DNA of 64,000 nucleotides from Phytophthora sp. 'mugwort' (lineage: Eukaryota; Oomycota; Peronosporomycetes; Peronosporales; Peronosporaceae): positions 1,984,001-2,048,000 of the forward strand of contig JAUCEF010000014.1 of assembly GCA_033558025.1 (NCBI GenBank). Direction: 5' to 3'. The notes beneath the pieces are model-generated. The model was not told the DNA's origin. It saw only the letters and a list, made by a program, of their open reading frames with translations, and did no database searches. Each line of letters begins with the position of its first letter. The stretch's first letter is position 1. Both the position numbers and the translations under genes were made by a program. Shown here piece by piece: positions 41,756-51,003 of the stretch.

Positions 41756-42169
41756 TTACAGGTACAGCATCGCGTCAACGGAAAGAATGATCAGACTCGC
41801 AAGGAGGGATCCGTACACAATCTTGAGGCCCTTTTTAATGATCGGCCAGGTCTTGCGGTCCTTCTTCACCGTCTTCGCCACTGACGTCGAGATGGACTTA
41901 AACTGCTTGCCACTGAGCGATTGCGTCTTGACAGAGGCCGGATTGGGCCGAATACTTCTTATTTTCCCCTTCAGCTTGCTTAGGAGAGAGGTCGATAATC
42001 TCTCTTCCGACAGCCACCATTCGTCCGCCGTCGCTAGTTTACGGCTGCCCTTGAGGTGGCCATCGCTGTTGTTGTCCTTCACCTGGGCCACATTCTCGGC
42101 GCTGGTCACGCAGCTGCAGGACGCAACAAAGGCGACCACGAGCAGTGCCAGAAAGACGCTATGTCGCAT
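41756..42169 (-). CDS. Secreted RxLR-type effector, degenerate RxLR (RKLA) with EER
   Basis: The frame is open further upstream, but the ATG at 42169 is chosen because it begins a clear signal peptide (MRHSVFLALLVVAFVASCSC, cleavage after SA-24) and an oomycete initiator lies about 40-50 bases before it. The 137-residue protein has RKLA at 43-46 in the RxLR position and EER at 55-57. The C-terminal part has VAKTVKKDRKTWPIIKKGLK followed by a hydrophobic helix. RxLR-dEER proteins are exported into plant cells, where they act on host immunity; the target here is unknown. It is a paralogue of the gene at 43949. The frame is intact. Confidence 0.7.
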   Translation of the reverse strand: MRHSVFLALLVVAFVASCSCVTSAENVAQVKDNNSDGHLKGSRKLATADEWWLSEERLSTSLLSKLKGKIRSIRPNPASVKTQSLSGKQFKSISTSVAKTVKKDRKTWPIIKKGLKIVYGSLLASLIILSVDAMLYL

Positions 42170-42205
42170 GAGTTTCGAGTTTAATTCGACGTGGAAACGG
42201 GAAGT

Positions 42206-42222
42206 CAATTGACGAATGAACC
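42206..42222 (-). promoter_or_regulatory. Oomycete-type core promoter of the 41756-42169 effector gene
   Basis: On the minus strand GGTTCATTCGTCAATTG closely follows the oomycete initiator plus flanking-region pattern (TCATTYYNCAWTT). It lies 37-53 bases before the chosen ATG and supports that start. Confidence 0.55.
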
Positions 42223-42525
42223 GCCCTGGCCATCGTCGCAATGGGACAGATGGTGTGCGGTCAATCTCTCTGATAGTTGATATTACTCATGGGACAACTT
42301 CAATAAAATATTGTAAGATGATCATTGTAAAGAGGTTTAGATGAAGCGGGATATATACAACGACTTCATGTAGTTAAGTTTTGATAGCACTCAAAAGGCC
42401 AACGAAATCTAAGTTGCCGGTTCGGTGGCTCTCTAATCGTACATGTACCAATTACTCTAGGATATCTGTCAAAAAAAAAAAAACCTTTTGCACAATTTCA
42501 TCTGGATTGTAAATTGCAGGTTGAT

Positions 42526-42617
42526 CATCGTCGACGGATTCCTCTGAGCACGTGTAGAAGAAGAACGGCTGCATCGTCGACGGATTTCTCTGAGCACGTG
42601 TAAAAGAAGAACGGCTT
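42526..42617 (+). repeat. 46-bp tandem duplication
   Basis: CATCGTCGACGGATTCCTCT and the following 26 bases are repeated once with two substitutions (period 46). It lies in a non-coding stretch. Confidence 0.9.
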
Positions 42618-42779
42618 CCATGAAGAATCGACATTTGTCTTGTATGGGATTTCCAATCCGATGGGCTTTCCTTGCAACAGAGTTTATTATGGATTAGGTC
42701 GATCATAAACCTGCGATTTGAACAACAGCAACCTCACAAAAAGGGCACCAGCAACCACTCTGTGGTTAGAGCCGATGCC

Positions 42780-43903
42780 TGATTCATTATAGCTCGCGCG
42801 ACTTAATATGAATTTCGCCAACGGAGGCGAGCGTGCATTGCCATAGCAAACCCACGCCGGGAGCCCGCGAAGCAGGGCCGCGCGATATTTGCGGAGGTGG
42901 GCCCAGCGCCGAGCTTAACGGTGAGCCGAGCCTCACACTCACGAGGATTACAATCTATCGTAAAACCTCTGTGCAAACGGACAGGGCGTTTTCCTGGTCC
43001 CCTAAAGGCTCTTCTATAACGTTTTCTGGTAGTCCTAAATATTACTTTATTGACCGCATATTGAAGTAGTTTGGCAGCTCAACAAGATTAACCGGTTGGC
43101 TTAATGAGGGCCTTGGGTTCGACCCCCACCCAGACTAGGGGAACAGGGTCAGCCGCTCGCTGTTTGTTATCCATGAATAGACGAGTTTGCGCTTCGAGTC
43201 TCTCGATTTTGAGCTCAGCGTGCCAAAGCATTTGGCTACCGATTTCTTAGTGCAACAAATTCTGTTGCATTCAAAATAACACTCGACAATCTCCAGCTTC
43301 AGCCTTAGTGTTGCATGTGTGTATATCTGTTGGCTTCGTTCGCCTTTGCTCTGTCAGATGATGTTGGCCTGGTGAGTTGGTCTTGGGTATTATGCTTGTG
43401 TTGACGGCTTCTTGACTGACTGACTGACTGGCTGAGAGCTCGTTCAAGCAGTTTGGTTAAATTACCGAATTGTGTCCTCAATATTCCGGTTGCTGAATTG
43501 GCCACGTTGGAGGTGTCCGTAACAGGCCAATGTCTGCTTGCACATCAGCACATCAGCTTTACGGTAAATCGCGAGGGAAGCGAATAGCGCGGGCGCCGAA
43601 GGGGCGCCTGGCTAAGCGAAGCGCAGCCGGTTTTCTGTGCGAGGTTGTTGGTGATCGGAAGCCAGCGATCATTTTCCGACTCTCTAGGTTGCTGGTGTCC
43701 CACAAGTGTTAAAGTAAGTACACTGGCGACCCAAGATGAAATGCCCACAAAGAGCCCAGTATTCTCGTTGCTCCTGTTATAAAAATGTGGACATTGACTG
43801 GCGCAAAGCGCCAGTTCAATGTTTTTTTTTCCCTGGTCGTTGGCTTCAAGATGTAGCTTGTGATGGGACGGACGGACAAACGAAACGGCCCACTCTGATA
43901 AAG
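42780..43903. other. Spacer between effector genes with GC-rich blocks and a tRNA-like segment
   Basis: No protein gene is seen. Two GC-rich blocks (about 42820-42930 and 43570-43640, the latter with GCGGGCGCCGAAGGGGCGCC) and a short GACT repeat at about 43412-43430 are present, plus the tRNA-like segment listed separately. The pattern is what short interspersed repeats look like, but no family is identified. Confidence 0.35.
43069..43135 (+). other. tRNA-like segment, possible SINE head
   Basis: GTTTGG at the start can pair with CCAGAC at the end. A B-box-like GGGTTCGACCCCCACC sits where a T-arm would be, and GGCAGCTCAAC is a weak A-box. At 67 bases it is too short for a normal tRNA, and no clear anticodon arm forms. 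A tRNA-derived repeat is possible. Confidence 0.25.
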
Positions 43904-43920
43904 GGCCATTCCTGAATCTA
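43904..43920 (+). promoter_or_regulatory. Initiator-like element of the 43949 effector gene
   Basis: CCATTCCTGAATCT matches the oomycete Inr (YCATTYY) with a weaker flanking part. It is 38-45 bases before the ATG at 43949. Confidence 0.4.
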
Positions 43921-43948
43921 CTTATTCGTTGGCATTCCAGTTTTCACG

Positions 43949-44464
43949 ATGCGCTTCGCCGTCTTTCTCGCTCTGCTCGTGGCCACGTTCGTGGCGAGCT
44001 GCTCTCAATTGGCCAGTGCCGAGAAGTTTGATGTGTTCAACGCTGAAACTACCGAGGCCCGTCGTCTCCGGTCGCAGGCTGGCGGGACCGTCTCAAATGA
44101 GAAAGTTGCCGGTATCATGGGTAAATTTGTCTCCAAGACGAAGGAGGACATGCTGATGACGAAGGCGCTCAAAGCGGCCATGCATGCTAACGGTGACGAG
44201 AAGCTTATGAGGGATGCTCTCATGATGGCTGCTCGTGCCAAAGCGTCGGCCCACGTTAGTGATGAAGCAATTACCAAGCTATCGGCTACGATGGCTGAGA
44301 CGGTGAAGAAGAACCCGAAGTCGTGGCCTCGTCTTAAAAAGTTCGCCTTTGTCACCCTTGGCGCTGGTGCCGGTATATTGGCCGTCTACGGTGCTTACAA
44401 GCTCATGTTTCCGGACGCCAGGTCGGTCCCGACGACGACGACGACGACGACTGGGTCGTCTTAG
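43949..44464 (+). CDS. Secreted RxLR-type effector
   Basis: The 171-residue intact frame begins with a signal peptide (MRFAVFLALLVATFVASCSQ, cleavage after SA-24). RRLR at 38-41 gives a canonical RxLR at the usual distance. A clear EER is absent. The mature part is helical and Ala/Lys-rich (KEDMLMTKALKAAMHAN; AETVKKNPKSWPRLKKFAFV) and ends in a hydrophobic helix followed by a Thr-rich tail. VKKNPKSWPRLKK matches VKKDRKTWPIIKK of the neighbour at 41756, so the two are paralogues about 2 kb apart in opposite orientation. A polyadenylation signal AATAAA follows at 44622. The plant-cell target is unknown. Confidence 0.85.
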   Translation: MRFAVFLALLVATFVASCSQLASAEKFDVFNAETTEARRLRSQAGGTVSNEKVAGIMGKFVSKTKEDMLMTKALKAAMHANGDEKLMRDALMMAARAKASAHVSDEAITKLSATMAETVKKNPKSWPRLKKFAFVTLGAGAGILAVYGAYKLMFPDARSVPTTTTTTTGSS

Positions 44465-44621
44465 GCTACAGTGGCGGCAGGGTCTGCTGCATTACTCAGT
44501 ACTTGATGGCGATGCGAAGTTCAGTATCGGCGGGCTGTTACATTGTTGGTGTTAGAGATTTTTGAGCTTACTCCACCTTAACCCTGTGCTAAGTACGCTT
44601 TGTTTGTGGCTTGTTCCCTTA

Positions 44622-44627
44622 AATAAA
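44622..44627 (+). promoter_or_regulatory. AATAAA polyadenylation signal
   Basis: Located about 160 bases after the stop of the effector gene at 43949-44464, in AT-rich context. Confidence 0.5.
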
Positions 44628-44639
44628 GCGAAACCTGAT

Positions 44640-45580
44640 GCATAAGTTCGGTCTTAGTGTCTATTCACAATGTGTTAAATGTATTACTACTACGTAGTAC
44701 CTAATAGGATACGAGTAGTTGATACTGCGGAAGGCTCTCTTGAAATCGCGGAGACTGCCACCGCTCAGTGACATGAAGGATATTAATTCTTTGCTTCGTA
44801 ACAACAAGGTGCCGAACGCCTATGGCACGAACGTGACATCGAGACAAACGGTTTCGAGCGTAGACATAGCAAACCTGCGTGGGGTACTCGCGAATCAGGC
44901 ACCGATCATTCCAGCGAGTCGAGCACTGTAGCGGGCTCAACCTAGAATATTTCCATTGCAGGAGCTCAGCGACTGCCTTTTCGGAGCGCAGCGAACAACT
45001 GCAAACTTCCGCAATGACATCCGTTTCGAAGGAACTCAGATCTCCTACGTCAGACCACGGAATTTTGAAGTTGTCGTGTTGCAATGCGGACACGAGATGT
45101 ACATACATATACCGGTATATACAGATGTTCCATTGAAGTGTGTCGCTGGTGTCTACCGCTACCGTAAACCTCTCGCTTTCTGCATCTTCCGTAGCCAGTG
45201 TATTTTTCTTAATATCTCGTCTAACATCTACCTCGGGGCCTATTACAAGAATCTCCTCCAGCAATTGGTTGAAACAACTGTTCCTGCACTTTGTGCTGGT
45301 GTTAGCGAGGGGTACAAGTACTTGATACTCGCATTTTGTCTTTCGACACTACCGCGTCGTAGAACCTTACAGCATCCCGCTTGTGGCGGCACGAGATCGC
45401 GACGCGCTTGAACTGCTTTGAGCATTTCCGGTGCCTCCCCTTTTGCTAGCCTGACTCAGTTGCATATGGCAGCATTTTACGTTCTGAATTACGTGCTCCG
45501 CCGGTGACTATACGGCCTCTCGTTGGCTGATACGTAGTTTAAATTAGTAGATCTCTCAAATGTGATAGCTCCACATTATC
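44640..45580. other. Unassigned; long overlapping frames on both strands
   Basis: A 187-codon minus frame (45264-44701) and a 151-codon plus frame (44956-45411) overlap. Neither shows a known domain. At most one can be real and no evidence favours either. Confidence 0.3.
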
Positions 45581-45589
45581 ACTCGATGG

Positions 45590-45815
45590 AATCATCACAA
45601 ATTGGAGTGCGCAAGAATAATGATACATTCACAGCGCAGAGCACGGCAAGCAAACGACAACCCCTTGACGCTGGCATCATTGCCACCTTCAAGCGTCACA
45701 ATGGGCTGACCCAGGCGCAACACGCTCTTGACAAGCTGGAAGCTGACCCGTCAGTGGACCTCGCTCATCATAGCGTCGGGAACGAACTCTTTATTCCTCC
45801 TTATGGATATTTGTA
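45590..45815 (+). pseudogene. pogo/Tigger transposase C-terminal fragment
   Basis: TASKRQPLDAGIIATFKRHN followed by QAQHALDKLEADPSVDLA matches the end of the DDE_1 domain (QPMDAG-[IV]-I-x-x-FK) in pogo-like transposases. Only the region around the third acidic residue survives; no terminal repeats are seen. It is a third, independent pogo-type trace in the window. Confidence 0.65.
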
Positions 45816-45979
45816 AGCCAGGGTAGTGAAAAAAAACCCGGTAGTACCACCTATTTGGTACTTGTAGCCATTTGAACCGACCCACGTGGGTGCATTCGAA
45901 CGTGACCCCCCCGTTTAGTTTTATTTGATCCATGCCTCAAACCTGGTGACATTGACGGAGCTTCTCAATCCACTAGAGC

Positions 45980-46237
45980 ATGATGAGCGATTCCACTGAC
46001 GAAGCTTTTTGTGGTGTCAAGAAGGATAATAGCGCTGACGCTGATGAGTCTATGGATAAGACGGACGGCATGCAGCAGGGATCGTTCGCTCCTGATATCG
46101 AGCTTGAGCCTGAAGACATAAATGATCACCTCAAGTGGATCACCAAGTTTCTCGTCCGCGCTGTTATAAAGGGCAACGGACAGGTATGCGATGGTACTTC
46201 GAAAGATGTAGCGAGAACTACGAGAGGAGCTAGACAG
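45980..46237 (+). other. Acidic coding-like fragment cut by the gypsy 5' LTR
   Basis: A plus frame MMSDSTDEAFCGVKKDNSAD continues as acidic sequence (IELEPEDINDHLKWITKFLV) and runs into the LTR at 46238. No domain is recognised. It may be target-site DNA interrupted by the retroelement. Confidence 0.3.
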
Positions 46238-46902
46238 TGTCCCGAGTGAGAACGGGTTTGATCCGTCCCAACAGGGCTCGGTACCAGCCTCGCTCGGAAG
46301 CGGCAGGCAACATGATGCATGAGAGTTTTCCGCGCGAAATAGCGTGGGACGGACAGTAACCGTGAGGAACGGACCCGCCAAGATGCGGTTGTGCAAGCTG
46401 TTTGACTATCGGGTGGTGCCCCAGCTAGTGGAGCTATGGCACTCCGGCACCCATTCAGCAATCACACATCAGGGGGCGCGCTGGGATCATGGACGGAAAG
46501 CACAGACGCCGCTGACTGGTGACTCGGTACAGCGTGGGCGACGGCTCGAAAGAGGTGAAAGGCGATGCGTGCGGAAGGAGTGTACCTGGCGTGCGGTGGG
46601 TGCGAGGACGGGAGACGCTGAACGACGAATACTGGAAGTTTGTTATGGATTGTACGAAGAACAAGACGAGGTGTCATGGATGCGCAGACCGTTGACCTGA
46701 GTCTGACGCGTGCGGAGCCTTGGAACGCAAGTAAGAAGATAGGAAAGAAATAATCCGGTCAGTCGTGAATTTACCTTTAAGCTAACAAGTTGCATCTTCG
46801 TGTGTGAGCTTGTTGGCTATCTTCCTTGTGGTTTCTGAACCGGCCTTTGCCTCCGTTCCCATACAGCGCAGGACGGTCCCAAAAAGGACGCTTTGCGACA
46901 CA
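46238..46902 (+). mobile_element. 5' LTR of a gypsy element
   Basis: Starts TGTCCCGAG, ends GCGACACA, and is about 95% identical by eye to 10842-11501. Gag follows in the same orientation, so this is the 5' LTR. The five bases before it are GACAG. Confidence 0.75.
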
Positions 46903-46922
46903 TGGTGGAGAAGCAGGGTACA
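46903..46922 (+). promoter_or_regulatory. Candidate primer-binding site
   Basis: TGGTGGAGAAGCAGGGTACA follows the LTR end directly. Starting with TGG, the complement of tRNA CCA ends, is expected for a PBS. The matching tRNA was not identified. Confidence 0.35.
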
Positions 46923-48640
46923 GTCTTCGCTGTGGAGCAGATAGAGTGGAGGTTGCCGTGGTATACCAAGCGTCGGTTGCCTGAAGTTCGAGTTTCGATC
47001 CGTGCCTAGTGCCAAGAGGATCACGTTGATCAGCAGCGCTAGAAGGAGCGCTAACGCACTTCAAGGCGGAAAGGAGATAGAGTCGAGCCAGAACGGACGT
47101 GAGGAAAGGTCCCTAGAGCTGAGGACCGTACTGCGAAGCCGTTTGTGACGAGTTTAATGGACCTATCGACGAGATGGATGATTATGGTGAGAGGCGAGAC
47201 GATCAAGGAGTTGCTGGTTAGGTGGGCGTCCTGGTGAAGGTGAAGAAGAACGGTCTGTGGTAGTACAGTCCGCTTGGAGGCTGGAGCACGCCAGCGCGGT
47301 ACCGTCTCGTGGTAACGGTGGAGAACAGCTGTTGAGCTGGACGACGACCAAGGACACACGGGTATGTTCCAAGAGATGTGGGAACAACAGCACCGTGAAG
47401 AGCAGAAGGAAGCTGATGCAGAGGAGACTGAAGAAGAAGATGATGAAGATGGCGTCAAAGCTGAGCACGATCCAGAAGTGAAGACAGAGCCCAGTTTGGT
47501 GAAGAGTGCTATGTTGCTGGCTATCGCCGAGGCCTAGAAGAAGCCTTGAAGCTGAGCTGTCTGGAAGGGGACGCTCGATGTATGATGAACCGAGCTACAG
47601 TGGGTATGGCAAAACGTACTACTTACAGCCGGCTAAGTATGAAGGTTATGGGGAGGCGAGAGAAGAGCCACTGCCCCGACGTCGACCAAGCGGCTCCATC
47701 CCGGTGTATACTGGGGCCGAAGTTCGACGATCGGACCGTACGGTGTATGGTTGGAGTCAGCCTACTTGGCTAGGACCGTGTCGCAGTGACCGCGAACGGT
47801 ACGGTGTGACGTTCGGCTATGGGCCTGGTCCAGCACCCGCGGCTCTGACAGCCTCACCTACGAAGAGAACATGGAATGTGAAGAAGGCTCCAGAAGCTGC
47901 TGCGTCCGGACCCGTATCGACAGTGATAAGACTAAGACTGGAAGTGGGACGACTGGAGTTAGTGTGCCCGGAGAACAGTTCCGCAACGAGTCCGATCTGC
48001 CGTGAGCGCACACGTCTATCAGATACCAGACACACAGGCCGTGTCCGATGCCGCGAAGGTGTTGCCGTATTTCTTCGCGGACACAACCACCGTTGAGAAG
48101 GCGCGTAGGTTTTGGGAAGCGCTCGAAGAGAACAAGAAGGTTTTCCGAAGAGTAGACCACCCTTAGTGTGTCAGCAGAAGCTGAAGGGCCGCGAAGCAGA
48201 GCGTTGATGGAATGACTTTTTCATCAAGACGTTCAAGGCGTAGAATGTGCGGTTCCATAACTACTTCCTGAGCAGAATGGCGTATGAGCTATGAGAACGC
48301 CTGCATACTACGAAGTGTGAGAAGGGTGAATCGATCGAACAGTGGGGCGACCGAGTGTCGGACATCTGCGACTCGCTGGATTACCCCGATGCTCGGATAC
48401 GCTATCAACTTCTCCGTCGCGGACTGAACAACATTCGGTTGATGACCATCCTGCACTCGAGCCGGCTAGAGATGTCTCGGAAGCGTGTGAGTGGCTAATG
48501 GCCAAGGACATGTATCGGTCTGTGGATGAGAATGGAGATTTCGAAGAAGCCGTCCCTGCAAAGCAACCAAAGGCGACCGAGACTCCGGCCATCATGAAGC
48601 CGATGGTTGACCAAGTGAATGCTCTGTCCCAAGAGGTGCG
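46923..48640 (+). pseudogene. gag: Ty3/gypsy gag, N-terminal part
   Basis: Plus-strand frames carry an acidic segment (EETEEEDDEDGVKAEHDPEV), then QIPDTQAVSDAAKVLPYFFA and VEKARRFWEALEENKKVFRR, and after a frame change GESIEQWGDRVSDICDSLDY, RYQLLRRGLNNIRLMTILHS, and SEACEWLMAKDMYRSVDENG. This is the retrotransposon gag fold. The frame ends PMVDQVNALSQEVR at 48640, exactly where fibre-gene sequence begins. The continuation FVKAEREWMNKV is found at 802, 47.8 kb to the left. Stops and frame changes make it a relic. Confidence 0.8.
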
Positions 48641-50784
48641 TTTTTAATTCTTTCGATAATGTACCACTAACTCTCAATGGTTCAAACGTCGACCTCAGCA
48701 ATTTATTTTTGCTATCTGCCTCGCCCGGTCAAGCAACGCCATCTAAGGCTATCATATTGAATTCTAACAAAGAGATCGCGACTCTCAACAGCATCGATTC
48801 TATCTCGTACAAGCAGGATGGCGTTGCTTACGATATCAGCTGGTCGTCAACCAGTTTAGGTATAGTCGAACCAAACAAGGCTCTGGTCCCTGATACCGGG
48901 TATGCTATATCTGGCCTCCACTACCTCTAGATTAGCGGAGGCTCCTCAAACAAGTCCCTCGTAATACAGAACGATAGTACGGCATCTGTAGCCTCTATAA
49001 ATATCGTGAGCTTCTATCAATGCGAGATTGGAGTACGCGGGTTCGCTCACGCCTCTGGAGCGAATAGATTCCTCATTAGGTATCGTAACAGCGATCGATT
49101 GCTCATGAATGCATCAGGAAACATCTCAATTGGAGTATCCACGAGCTATAAGCTCGATGTGATCGGATCATTCAATTGCACGGGCCTATACGTCAACGGT
49201 ACCGAAGCTGATCTATCGCTCGTCCTCGATTATCACTGACAACGCTAGGTGAGGTTAAACCAAGCAAAGCTCTGGTCGCTGATGCCGGATATGGTATCAT
49301 TGGTATACGATACTTAACGATTAGTAGAGGAAGCACAGACAAAGCTTTTGTGATCCAAAACGATAACATGTCATCTTCAACCGCTTTGAACATCGTCAGC
49401 TACTATCAGATGGAGCAGGGGGGTCGCGGTAGTTCGAGTGCAACCACACCAAATTGCTATTTTTGGCGATATGGAAACTCTGATCGATTGCTCATGGATG
49501 CGTCGGGCAATATTTCGATCAATAAGAGTGGAGTATCCACAAGCTACAAGCTTGACGTCAATGGAGCTTTCAACTGTTCGAGCCTATATATTAATGGTCA
49601 GGTGATTGCCGATATCAACGTAGTGAGTCCTGGAGTAGCTGAACCGAGCAAGGCCCTGGTACTGAATTGCGCTTCCGGCATTAGCGGAATTGCTACTCTC
49701 CGACTGAAGCCAAAACTCGACTCTATCTCCCTTAGGAACGCAGACGCTCGATAAGTACGATCTCGTGATCAAGAGAGATAACTCTACTACAGGAATGAGC
49801 CTTGAAATTGGTTTTCTATGTTCATCCATTGCTGATGCGGAGATTGCATATCCACCCCATGCAGCTATCTGCTTTGAGCGAGATGCTGCCGCCCCAGCAG
49901 CTGGTGGTAATCTGATATTCGCCACAAAAACATTAATGCTCAAAACGGATCGGTCGATGAACGAGTACGCATTACCTATCATGGCCGTCTACTATTAAAC
50001 GCGACGTCTCCAACGAGTCTGTTTCATATCGTAGGTTAACAGCAGTGCTCTATATGGCTCATGGCGACGAAGCATGGAGGTGTGGAATGATAATGCTAGG
50101 CCAATCAAATTTGGTATCATCGCTGGTGATAACGCGGCGGGATCCGCGGATACAATAGGGGCCTCAATGGGCACCTATACGACTGATTGGTCAGATGGAT
50201 GGTGAATGGTACCAATCGGATGATGCTAAACACATCAGGTAGGTTATCGGTTGATCGGGTCTCTCCGGGAGCACAATCCATTCTGGTGGCCAAATTCGGG
50301 CTGACAAGCAGATTCATGTCAAAAGCAATCTCGCGGATAAGGCGATGTACCGTTGGAATTGGATCCAATCGAATTATCCCGCGATCGGAAATCATGTCAA
50401 TCCATCGACTATCCGAATTGGCATTTGTGATGCTAATTATGCATGGATAGGGTATGCTGCTATATATGGAGGATCGTATGCAAATGGATCATATAGAGAT
50501 TACAAGTAGGAGATAGATGACATTCCATTTTGCTTAGATACGGTGCTTGCGATGTGGACTTGTGTCTTCAAATGGAGACATGATGACAGACAATCTGTTG
50601 TATTTATATCACAGGAGATATTGGAGGTATGTCCTATCCCAGTTAGTGGCGATACGGGTCGTCCGATCAACCCCGACACTGGAATGTCTAATACTGGGAT
50701 GGATGACCTAGGATCGCTGACGGCTGTACTATGCAAGGCGATCCAAGAGCTAAAGATCGAATTGGATCAATTAAAAACGACTTG
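48641..50784 (+). pseudogene. Polinton-associated tail-fibre protein with S74-type intramolecular chaperone domain
   Basis: Repeats of the type PGxAxPSKALVLN, followed by an ISG-rich strand, alternate with SGVSTSYKLDVNGAFNCSSL and YGNSDRLLMDASGNISI units. This is the shape of trimeric beta-helical phage and giant-virus fibres. The C-terminal 150 codons read WNWIQSNYPAIGNHVNPSTI, then SYRDYK, EIDDIPFCLDTVLAM, VFKWRHDDRQSV, FISQEILEVCPIPVSGD, and a terminal coiled coil LTAVLCKAIQELKIELDQLK. That order fits the peptidase S74 / intramolecular chaperone domain, which trimerises the fibre and cuts itself off. Stops at about 48928 and 49238 and later frame changes show decay. The N-terminal part is missing here; a matching piece is at 570-800. 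Confidence 0.78.
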
Positions 50785-50794
50785 ATCATACTTA

Positions 50795-50999
50795 GAGCGC
50801 GAATGTACGTGTTGTTTTTGGTCTCATTGTAAGCCCATACGCTGTTGCCGATCTGGTTTGACTGATCACGGAATCATTTTTGGGTGGAGATCTAACTACG
50901 AGCTTCTCCATGAGAGCTTTCAGCTCCGTTAGGTTGCTTGATCTCGGGCTGGTACGCGTTGCGGGTGTCAATTAGTCGAGTGTTAATGAACATAACCAT
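50795..50999 (-). pseudogene. Small Polinton-region ORF, unknown
   Basis: From an ATG at 50999 the minus strand reads MVMFINTRLIDTRNAYQPEI. After a frameshift near 50935 it reads NLTELKALMEKLVVRSPPKN and then ISQTRSATAYGLTM before a stop. It sits four bases after the stop of the next gene and converges on the fibre gene. No family is recognised. Confidence 0.4.
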
Positions 51000-51003
51000 G
51001 TTG

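Noticed and set aside
42780..43700. rRNA or other structured RNA in the GC-rich blocks
   Set aside because: No conserved rRNA core sequences are present and the blocks are too short.
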